Below are positions 57,901-64,000 of a DNA stretch of 64,000 bases, one piece after another. How positions within the stretch are numbered: position 1 is the stretch's first letter; the number at the start of each line of letters is the position of its first letter. Under the pieces are notes generated by a model. That model saw nothing but the letters and a program-made list of their open reading frames with translations. It did not search any database and was not told the DNA's origin. Source of the stretch: VAZQ01 sp963817135 (GTDB lineage: Bacteria; Pseudomonadota; Alphaproteobacteria; Rhizobiales; Xanthobacteraceae); NCBI GenBank assembly GCA_963817135.1, contig CAWFNG010000019.1, forward strand, positions 186,001 through 250,000. The letters are read 5' to 3'. The position numbers were made by a program, and so were the translations under genes.

Positions 57901-58881
57901 ATGGCACTTTTCCGAATGGCGGCGATCGCCGCAATTGCGGTCACGAGCGCGTTGGTTCAAACCGCCGCTGCGCAGACCTATCCGAGCAAGCCGATCCATT
58001 TGATCGTGCCTTATCCCGCAGGCGGCGGCACCGACTTTTTCGCGCGACTCGTCGGACAGAAAATGTCCGAGCTTGTCGGCCAGCCCATCGTGGTCGAGAA
58101 CAAGCCGGGCGCAGCGACCAATCTCGGCGCCGATTTCGTCGCCAAGGCGCCGCCCGACGGCTACACCGTGCTGCTCGGCGATGTGGCGACCTATGCGGCC
58201 AATCCGAGCCTCTACAAGAAGCTTCCATTCGATCCGGCGAAGGATTTCGCGCCGGTCACGCTTACCGCCCGCTTCGTGAGCGTGCTTGTCGCCAATCCCA
58301 ACAAGATCAAGGTCAATTCAGTGGCCGAGTTGATCGACCAGGCCAAGAAAGAGCCGGGCAAAATCGATATCGCCCACGCCGGGGCCGGCAACCCGTTCCA
58401 CCTTGCCGCCGTGCTGTTTCAGCAGGCCGCCGGCATCAAGCTCAACGAGGTGCCGTATCGCGGCGCGGGGCCCGCCGTTCAGGGGCTCCTCGGCGGCGAC
58501 GTGCACGTGATGTTTGTCGACTATGCCACCGCGCGTTCGCATATCGCGGCGGGTGCTCTCAAGGCGCTCGGTGTTGCCGCGCTCAAGGAGCGGCCGGAAC
58601 TCCCGGGTGTTCCGCCGGTCGCGGACGCTCCCGGGCTCGCCGGCTTCGAGGCCTGGCCGTGGCAGGGATTCGTAGTTCCAGCGAAGACGACCGATGCGGT
58701 CATCGGCAAACTGCACGACACTTATATTGCGGCCGCAGCAGACCCCGTCGTGCGCCAGAAGCTGATCGATGCCGGTACCGAAGTCCTCCAAAGTTCGCCC
58801 CAGGAAATGGCCGACTATATGCGCAAGGAAGCAGCCAAGTGGGTGCAAGTGATCCGTACCGCCAACATCCAGCTCGACTGA
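57901..58881 (+). CDS. Bug/TctC-family periplasmic substrate-binding protein
   Basis: A 326-aa receptor. The signal peptide AAIAAIAVTSALVQTAAAQ is followed by the canonical YPSKPIHLIVPYPAGGGTDF and VVENKPGAATNLGADFVAKA. The conserved PFDPAKDFAPVT and HVMFVDYATARSHIAAG segments are present. It lies 22 bases before the HMG-CoA lyase gene on the same strand, so it probably captures a carboxylate feeding that pathway. No TctAB genes are adjacent. Confidence 0.9.
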   Translation: MALFRMAAIAAIAVTSALVQTAAAQTYPSKPIHLIVPYPAGGGTDFFARLVGQKMSELVGQPIVVENKPGAATNLGADFVAKAPPDGYTVLLGDVATYAANPSLYKKLPFDPAKDFAPVTLTARFVSVLVANPNKIKVNSVAELIDQAKKEPGKIDIAHAGAGNPFHLAAVLFQQAAGIKLNEVPYRGAGPAVQGLLGGDVHVMFVDYATARSHIAAGALKALGVAALKERPELPGVPPVADAPGLAGFEAWPWQGFVVPAKTTDAVIGKLHDTYIAAAADPVVRQKLIDAGTEVLQSSPQEMADYMRKEAAKWVQVIRTANIQLD

Positions 58882-58903
58882 TGTACAGGCGAAAGGTGCC
58901 CGG

Positions 58904-59845
58904 ATGAGCGTTTCCCAACGGGAAAAAGTCGAGGTGGTCGAAGTCGGTCTGCGGGACGGGCTGCAGATCCTCGATCGCGTGTTGCCGACGAAGGACAAGG
59001 TTGCCTGGATCGCGGCCGAGCATGCGTGCGGCGTGCGTCGTTTCGAAGTTGCCTCGTTCGTGCCGCCGAAGCTCATGCCGCAAATGGCTGACGCCGCAAA
59101 CGTGGTGGCTGCTGCCAAGCGGCTGCCGAACATTTCCGTCATTGCGCTGGTGCCGAACCTCAAGGGTGCAGCGGCCGCAATCGAGGCCGGCGTCGACGCC
59201 ATCGTTATTCCGATTTCAGTCAGCGACGCGCACAGCCTGGCCAATGTGCGGCGAACGCCTGGCGAGATGGTCGCCCAGCTTGGGGAAATTCGCCGGCTGC
59301 GTGACGACAGCGGCAAGCCCGTACGCATCGATGTCGGCCTGGCGACGGCCTTCGGCTGCACCATCCAGGGCGAGGTTCGCGAGGACGATGTCGTGCGTGT
59401 CGCACAAGCCTGCATGGATGCCGGTGCCGATCGCATCGGCCTCGCCGACACCGTCGGTTACGCCAACCCCGCCCAGGTGCGCCGCCTATTCCGCAAGGTG
59501 CGGGCCAAGGTCGGCGAGCGCCTCCACTCCGCTCACTTCCACGATACGCGCGGGACCGGACTTGCGAATGTCGTCGCTGCCCTCGACGAAGGGATTCGCT
59601 CGTTCGATTCGTCGCTCGGCGGCCTTGGCGGTTGTCCGCATGCGCCGGGAGCAAGCGGTAACATCGCCACCGAAGATCTCGTTTTCATGCTCGAGGCGAT
59701 GGCGTTCGATACCGGCGTCAATCTTGCCGGCCTCCTGAACACGCAACGTCGGCTCGCGGAATGGCTGCCGGGACAAACGCTCTACGGAAAGCTTGCCGGC
59801 GCCGGCGTGCCGAAAACCTTCATCCGCACCCAGGCTGCTGCCTGA
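58904..59845 (+). CDS. Hydroxymethylglutaryl-CoA lyase family protein
   Basis: A 313-aa TIM-barrel aldolase-type lyase. The metal/substrate motif VEVGLRDGLQ is at the N-terminus, FHDTRGTGLANV carries the His ligands, and the signature loop GLGGCPHAPGASGNIATED contains the catalytic Cys. It splits HMG-CoA to acetyl-CoA and acetoacetate, or a related 3-hydroxy-3-methylacyl-CoA such as citramalyl-CoA. The class III CoA-transferase that begins 5 bases after its stop could make its CoA substrate. Confidence 0.9.
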   Translation: MSVSQREKVEVVEVGLRDGLQILDRVLPTKDKVAWIAAEHACGVRRFEVASFVPPKLMPQMADAANVVAAAKRLPNISVIALVPNLKGAAAAIEAGVDAIVIPISVSDAHSLANVRRTPGEMVAQLGEIRRLRDDSGKPVRIDVGLATAFGCTIQGEVREDDVVRVAQACMDAGADRIGLADTVGYANPAQVRRLFRKVRAKVGERLHSAHFHDTRGTGLANVVAALDEGIRSFDSSLGGLGGCPHAPGASGNIATEDLVFMLEAMAFDTGVNLAGLLNTQRRLAEWLPGQTLYGKLAGAGVPKTFIRTQAAA

Positions 59846-59850
59846 AAAAA

Positions 59851-61119
59851 ATGAACAATCGCGCCGCAAATCTCAACCAGCGTTTGCCGCTTGCCGGCGT
59901 CCGCCTCATTGAATTTTCCCAGATGGTGATGGGACCGTGCTGCGGGTTCATCCTCGCCGAGCTGGGCGCCGAGGTGATCAAGGTCGAGCCGTTGCCGCGC
60001 GGCGACCGCACCCGCTACCTGCCCGGGCTTGCAGCCGGCTTCTTCACCGCATTCAATCGCAACAAGAAGAGCGTCGCGGTCGACATGAAGAGCCCGCGCG
60101 GCCTCGCCGTGATAAGCAAGCTGATCGTCTCCGGCGATGTCCTGGTCGAGAACTTCCGGCCGGGGATGATGGCCGGAATGGGTCTCGACTACGCATCCGT
60201 CAAGACTCTGAATGAACGGCTGATCTACTGCTCGTTGAAAGGCTTTCTGCCCGGTCCGTATGAACGGCGAACCGCGCTCGACGAGGTCGTGCAGATGATG
60301 GGTGGGCTTGCCTATATGACCGGCTTGCCTGGCCGGCCGATGCGGGCGGGTGCTTCGGTGAACGACATCATGGGCGCCATGTTCGGCGTGATTGCGATCC
60401 AGGCGGCGCTGCGCCAGCGCGAGTGGACCGGCCGCGGCCAGGAGGTGCAGGCGGCGCTTTTCGAGAACAATGCCTTCTTGATGGCGCAGGCGATGCTTGG
60501 CGAAGCGGTCACCGGCGTGGAATCCGAACCCTGGTCGGTGAAGCAGCCGCCCTGGCCCGTCTACGATCTCTTCGACACTGCCGACGGCACCAAGTTGTTC
60601 GTCGGTATCGTTGGCGACGGTCAGTGGAAAGACTTTTGTGTCGAGTTCGACCGCGTAGCGTGGCTGCGCGATCCGCGTTTGCAGAGCAACAGCGATCGCT
60701 CCGCCGCTCGCCCGTGGCTCCTTCCCCTCATTGCCGACATCGTCCGCAACCGCCCGCTTGCCGAGCTCAATGAAATATTCGAGCGACTGGGTCTCCCGTT
60801 TGCACCAGTGCGCAAACCGGGAGAGCTTGCCGGCGACCCGCACTTGAACGCCTCGGGCGGGCTGGTCGAGGTCGCATTGCCGGCCGGCGGGACCGCCAAG
60901 GCGCCGACATTGCCCATCAGCTTGGACGGCAAGCGCCTCCAGGTGCGATCCGACCCGCCCAAAGTGGGCGCGGATACAGCCGGTGTTTTGCAGGACTTGC
61001 CGTTCGCATCCGGTGAACTCGATGCTCTGTTTGCCGACGGCATCATCGGCCGTGAGCCGCTCGCCGCATCGCGCGCGCCGAAGCAGCCGGCCGTGCGCGC
61101 CGGGCACCTAGTGCGGTGA
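59851..61119 (+). CDS. Class III (CaiB/BaiF) CoA-transferase
   Basis: A 422-aa enzyme moving CoA between carboxylic acids. The start is ATG 59851 right after the lyase stop. Visible motifs: LAGVRLIEFSQMVMGPCCG, LAELGAEVIKVEP, NRNKKSVAVDMKSPRG, VLVENFRPGMMAGMGLDY and the catalytic-Asp region RTALDEVVQMMGGLAYMTG. It lies in an operon with the Bug receptor and HMG-CoA lyase, suggesting uptake, activation and cleavage of one dicarboxylic or hydroxy acid. The last codons (CTA GTG CGG TGA) belong to a family A repeat, so the C-terminus and stop come from that element. Confidence 0.9.
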   Translation: MNNRAANLNQRLPLAGVRLIEFSQMVMGPCCGFILAELGAEVIKVEPLPRGDRTRYLPGLAAGFFTAFNRNKKSVAVDMKSPRGLAVISKLIVSGDVLVENFRPGMMAGMGLDYASVKTLNERLIYCSLKGFLPGPYERRTALDEVVQMMGGLAYMTGLPGRPMRAGASVNDIMGAMFGVIAIQAALRQREWTGRGQEVQAALFENNAFLMAQAMLGEAVTGVESEPWSVKQPPWPVYDLFDTADGTKLFVGIVGDGQWKDFCVEFDRVAWLRDPRLQSNSDRSAARPWLLPLIADIVRNRPLAELNEIFERLGLPFAPVRKPGELAGDPHLNASGGLVEVALPAGGTAKAPTLPISLDGKRLQVRSDPPKVGADTAGVLQDLPFASGELDALFADGIIGREPLAASRAPKQPAVRAGHLVR

Positions 61120-61169
61120 ATTTGAAGTTTCCTATCGTAACAGGCCGCAAGCTCGTTTAGGAACTTCAA
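61109..61169 (+). repeat. Family A palindromic element, copy A4 (right end missing)
   Basis: The left end TAGTGCGGTGAATTTGAAG, the loop GGCCGCAAGCTCGTTT and the start of the right arm (AGGAACTTCAA) match A2. The terminal ACCGCACTA is replaced by GTGAGGTGAG. It overlaps the last 11 bases of the CoA-transferase gene and supplies its stop codon. Confidence 0.85.
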
Positions 61170-61189
61170 GTGAGGTGAGTGAATAGCGT

Positions 61190-61259
61190 GTAGCCCGGAT
61201 GGAGCGCAGCGCGATCCGGGTCTTTCTTCCCGCATTATGCTTCGCTCCATGCGGGCTAC
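61190..61259. repeat. REP-like palindrome, GTAGCCCGG family, copy 2
   Basis: GTAGCCCGGATGGAGC at the left is mirrored by GCTCCATGCGGGCTAC at the right, with an inner CGCGATCCGGG part. It lies between A4 and hmgA. Related to 31759-31843. Confidence 0.75.
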
Positions 61260-61283
61260 AGAAATCTGCAAGGAGATCTGGCC

Positions 61284-62642
61284 ATGAACATCCAGAACGC
61301 GCCGAGCTTCCCAAAGGACAACGCCCGCTCCGGTCAGAGTGCGCTCGTCGCCGGCTACATGTCGGGCTTCGGCAATGGTTTCGAGACCGAGGCGCTCCCG
61401 GGCGCGCTGCCGATCGGCCGCAATTCCCCGCAGAAATGCGGCTACGGACTCTACGCCGAGCAGCTCAGCGGTTCGCCCTTTACCGCGCCGCGCGCGACGA
61501 ACGAGCGCTCCTGGCTCTACCGCATCCGGCCCACGGTGCAGCACTGGGGCTCCTTTCATAAGGCGGAAACGGGGCTCTGGCGCACCGCCCCTGCTGCGGA
61601 AATCGACCTGCCGATTGCGCCCATGCGCTGGGACCCCATGCCGATTCCCGGCGAAAAGCTCTCATTCATCGAGGGCGTACGCACGATTACCACGGCCGGC
61701 GACGCCGGCAGCCAGGCGGGAATGGGCGCGCACATTTATCTCGTCACGCGATCCATGGTCGATGAGTATTTCTACAATGCCGACGGCGAGATGCTGTTCG
61801 TGCCGCAGCAGGGAAAGCTGCGACTCGCCACCGAGTTCGGTATTATCGAGATCGAGCCGGGCGAGATCGCCGTCATCCCGCGCGGGGTCAAGCTTCGCGT
61901 CGAGCTCAAGGATGGGCCGGCGCGCGGTTATCTCTGCGAGAATTACGGAGGCGCGTTCGCGCTGCCCGAGCGCGGCCCGATCGGCGCGAACTGTCTCGCC
62001 AATCCGCGCGACTTTCTCACTCCCGTCGCCGCCTACGAGGACAGGGATGCACCATCGCGGATGCATGTGAAATGGTGCGGCGCCTTATGGGTGACCGACC
62101 TCGATCAATCGCCGCTCGACGTGGTCGCCTGGCACGGCAACTACGCTCCCTACAAATATGATCTGCGGAAATATTCGCCGGTCGGTCCGGTCCTCTTCGA
62201 TCACGCGGACCCGTCGATATTCACGGTCCTCACTTCTCCTTCCGAGACGCCCGGCACCGCCAACATCGATTTCGTGATCTTCTCAGACCGATGGCTGGTC
62301 GCGGAAAACACCTTCCGGCCGCCCTGGTATCACATGAACGTCATGAGCGAGTTCATGGGTCTGGTTTACGGCCAATACGAAGCCAAGCCGCACGGCTTCG
62401 TGCCCGGCGGCGCATCGCTGCACAACATGATGCTGCCGCATGGCCCGGATGTCGACGCCTTCGAGAGCGCGAGCAACGCCGATCTCAAGCCGCACAAGCT
62501 CGAAGGAACGCTCGCCTTCATGTTCGAGACGCGATTTCCGCAACGCGTCACCGCCTACGCGGCGAAGTCAGACGCGTTTCAAAAGAACTACGGCGCGTAT
62601 GGGCAGCGGCTCAAAAAACATTTCGACCCGGGCCGGCCTTGA
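61284..62642 (+). CDS. hmgA: Homogentisate 1,2-dioxygenase
   Basis: A 452-aa non-heme Fe(II) enzyme opening the ring of homogentisate to maleylacetoacetate, the central step of tyrosine/phenylalanine breakdown. Text is strongly conserved: GFGNGFETEALPGALPIGRN, LYRIRPTVQHWGSF, RLATEFGIIEIEPGEIAVIPRG, NYGGAFALPERGPIGANCLA, DVVAWHGNYAPYKYDLRKYS and NTFRPPWYHMNVMSEFMG with the iron-ligand His/Glu region. AAGGAG stands ahead of the ATG. fahA follows 207 bases later, across a REP element. Confidence 0.97.
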   Translation: MNIQNAPSFPKDNARSGQSALVAGYMSGFGNGFETEALPGALPIGRNSPQKCGYGLYAEQLSGSPFTAPRATNERSWLYRIRPTVQHWGSFHKAETGLWRTAPAAEIDLPIAPMRWDPMPIPGEKLSFIEGVRTITTAGDAGSQAGMGAHIYLVTRSMVDEYFYNADGEMLFVPQQGKLRLATEFGIIEIEPGEIAVIPRGVKLRVELKDGPARGYLCENYGGAFALPERGPIGANCLANPRDFLTPVAAYEDRDAPSRMHVKWCGALWVTDLDQSPLDVVAWHGNYAPYKYDLRKYSPVGPVLFDHADPSIFTVLTSPSETPGTANIDFVIFSDRWLVAENTFRPPWYHMNVMSEFMGLVYGQYEAKPHGFVPGGASLHNMMLPHGPDVDAFESASNADLKPHKLEGTLAFMFETRFPQRVTAYAAKSDAFQKNYGAYGQRLKKHFDPGRP

Positions 62643-62658
62643 TTGCGGGTCCCTCTCA

Positions 62659-62805
62659 CCGTCATCCTGAGGCGCCCGCGCGTCAAAAGGCCGGTGCAGC
62701 TTGGCACAGCCTTATTGCGCGCGGGCCTCGAAGGATGAACGGTCACGGACGGGCCGCATCCTTCGAGGCTCGCTTGCTACGCTCGCTCGCGCCTCAGGAT
62801 GACGG
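62659..62805. repeat. REP-like palindrome (CCGTCATCCTGAGG type)
   Basis: CCGTCATCCTGAGG at the left is inverted as CCTCAGGATGACGG at the right, with an inner pair GGGCCTCGAAGGATGA / GCATCCTTCGAGGCTC. This is a familiar intergenic element of Bradyrhizobium-like genomes. It fills the space between hmgA and fahA. Confidence 0.8.
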
Positions 62806-62849
62806 ATCGAGGATAGAGTTTTGTGAGGCGGCGAGTTTAAGGCACGGCA

Positions 62850-64000
62850 ATGACCGCGATCGATGAAACCCATGATCCGGCGCGCCGCAGCTTCGTGAAA
62901 TCGGCAGACGGCCATCCCGACTTTCCGATTCAGAATCTCCCGTTGGGCGTTTTCAGCCGACCTCAAGGTGAATTGCGCGGCGGCGTCGCGATAGGCGCCC
63001 AAATTGTCGATATCAAAGCCGCCGTGGCCGGCGGGCTGTTTTCCGGCGAAGCAGCGACTGCAGCGGAGGCGGCAACTGGATCTTCGCTCAACGCGTTTCT
63101 TGCGGTGGGGAGCGCCGCGCGACGCGCCTTTCGCGCCCGTCTCGCCGAATTGTTGACGGTCGGCTCCCCCGAGCAGGCAAAAGTCGAGCCGCTGCTCCAC
63201 GCGGCCGAAGACTGCACCATGCATATGCCGGCGCACGTGGGCGATTACACCGACTTCTACGCAGGCATCCACCACGCGACGAATGTCGGCAGGCAATTCC
63301 GTCCCGATAGTCCTCTGCTGCCGAACTACAAATATATCCCGATCGGCTATCACGGGCGCGCTTCGTCCATCCGTCCTTCCGGCTTTGTCGTGCGTCGGCC
63401 CAATGGGCAGCGCAAGGCTGCCGGCGCCGAAGCGCCATCGTTCGGACCTTCCCGGCGGCTCGATTACGAACTGGAACTCGGCATTTGGATCGGGCCGGGA
63501 AATCGACTGGGAGAACCCATTTCGATCAGCGATGCCGGAAGGCATATCGGCGGCTACTGCCTTCTCAACGACTGGTCGGCGCGCGACGTGCAGGCCTGGG
63601 AATACCAGCCGCTCGGTCCGTTCCTGTCGAAGAGCTTCGCTACGACGATCTCTCCCTGGGTTGTCACGCACGAGGCACTGGCGCCCTTCCGCACGATCCA
63701 ACCGGCTCGTCCTGACGGCGACCCGGTACCCCTCCCCTACCTGTTCGATGAAAACGATCAGTGCGAGGGCGCGCTTGATCTCGAACTTGAAGTGCTGCTG
63801 CTCACGCGGGCAATGCGGGAAAAAGGATTACCGCCCCATCGCGTCGCGCTTTCGAATACCCGTTACCTGTATTGGACGGTCGCACAGCTCATTGCGCACC
63901 ACTCGAGCGGCGGCTGCAATCTCAACGCCGGTGACCTGTTCGGCTCGGGCACAATTTCAGGGCCGACGTCCGGAAGCTTCGGCAGCTTGCTGGAAGCAAG
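62850..64000 (+). CDS. fahA: Fumarylacetoacetase (3' end outside window)
   Basis: The frame runs open from ATG 62850 to the window end (383 codons), so the C-terminus is missing. It begins TAIDETHDPARRSFVKSADG and contains FPIQNLPLGVFS, MHMPAHVGDYTDFYAGIHHA, LLPNYKYIPIGYHGRASS, RLDYELELGIWIG (metal ligands), YCLLNDWSARDVQAWEYQ, PLGPFLSKSFATTISPWVVT and LNAGDLFGSGTISGPTSGSFG. These are the hallmarks of true fumarylacetoacetase, which splits fumarylacetoacetate into fumarate and acetoacetate, the last step of the homogentisate pathway started by hmgA. Confidence 0.96.
   Translation, partial: MTAIDETHDPARRSFVKSADGHPDFPIQNLPLGVFSRPQGELRGGVAIGAQIVDIKAAVAGGLFSGEAATAAEAATGSSLNAFLAVGSAARRAFRARLAELLTVGSPEQAKVEPLLHAAEDCTMHMPAHVGDYTDFYAGIHHATNVGRQFRPDSPLLPNYKYIPIGYHGRASSIRPSGFVVRRPNGQRKAAGAEAPSFGPSRRLDYELELGIWIGPGNRLGEPISISDAGRHIGGYCLLNDWSARDVQAWEYQPLGPFLSKSFATTISPWVVTHEALAPFRTIQPARPDGDPVPLPYLFDENDQCEGALDLELEVLLLTRAMREKGLPPHRVALSNTRYLYWTVAQLIAHHSSGGCNLNAGDLFGSGTISGPTSGSFGSLLEA

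Noticed and set aside
59782..61107. 441-codon open frame on the - strand
   Set aside because: It mirrors the CoA-transferase gene, whose catalytic motifs are intact on the other strand.
62712..63701. 329-codon open frame on the - strand near the window end
   Set aside because: The + strand encodes fumarylacetoacetase across the same bases with clear motifs. The frame also runs into a REP element.

Overview
The window reads as one chromosomal segment of a high-GC alphaproteobacterium, most likely of the order Hyphomicrobiales (Bradyrhizobium/Pseudolabrys-like). The evidence is a growth-pole-ring-like giant coiled-coil protein, many periplasmic binding proteins of the Bug/TctC, TRAP, NitT/TauT, iron-type and Liv families, a TPP-riboswitch thiMED operon, complete-looking hmgA/fahA, and several families of short palindromic repeats in the gaps. 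I see no rRNA, tRNA, CRISPR array or intact insertion sequence.

Layout. 0-2.4 kb: a membrane 2Fe-2S/cyclase protein and a Bug binding protein. 2.5-4.2 kb: a decayed stretch with a small secreted protein, a 3'-truncated exonuclease, an internally deleted copy of a cupin gene whose intact copy lies at 10.1 kb, and a palindromic repeat. 4.3-9.6 kb: a stress-type island with a P-type cation ATPase, a universal stress protein, a Bug remnant, a composite palindromic repeat, a DedA protein and a frameshifted CBS-BON protein. 10.1-23.7 kb: the most unusual region. A leftward cluster encodes DevB-DevC-DevA-DevB' (ABC exporter of the MacB/DevBCA type) plus an AT-rich condensation-domain-like acyltransferase. 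Beside it, divergently oriented, is a single-module KS-AT-DH-ER-KR-ACP polyketide synthase. I read this as a putative locus for making, esterifying and exporting a polyketide or fatty lipid.

24-28.7 kb: small regulators and remnants, then TPP riboswitch-thiM-thiE-thiD followed by a TRAP-type binding protein. 28.7-42.8 kb: metabolic and transport genes (FAH-family hydrolase, atypical SDR, outer-membrane barrel, NitT/TauT binding protein with an enolase-superfamily enzyme, multi-GAF histidine kinase, threonine dehydratase-like enzyme, MFS carrier, dipeptide epimerase, iron-type binding protein). 42.9-50 kb: the growth-pole-ring-like protein, an orphan Hpt protein, a second copy of the composite repeat in inverted orientation, and a ferredoxin/ferredoxin-reductase pair. 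50-56.7 kb: an SGNH hydrolase and a complete Liv-type ABC importer. 56.8-64 kb: three small unknown proteins, then a catabolic run (Bug protein, HMG-CoA lyase, class III CoA-transferase, homogentisate dioxygenase, fumarylacetoacetase cut by the window end) that fits aromatic amino acid and acyl-CoA breakdown.

Two whole-window patterns matter. First, five otherwise well-conserved genes (CBS-BON, PKS, outer-membrane barrel, GAF histidine kinase, livG) each carry exactly one frameshift, and each is restored by removing one base. This looks more like residual insertion errors in the assembly than five independent pseudogenes. Second, palindromic elements sit tightly against 3' ends of genes, sometimes supplying the stop codon, and two related families (called A and B here) form a paired unit found twice in opposite orientations.
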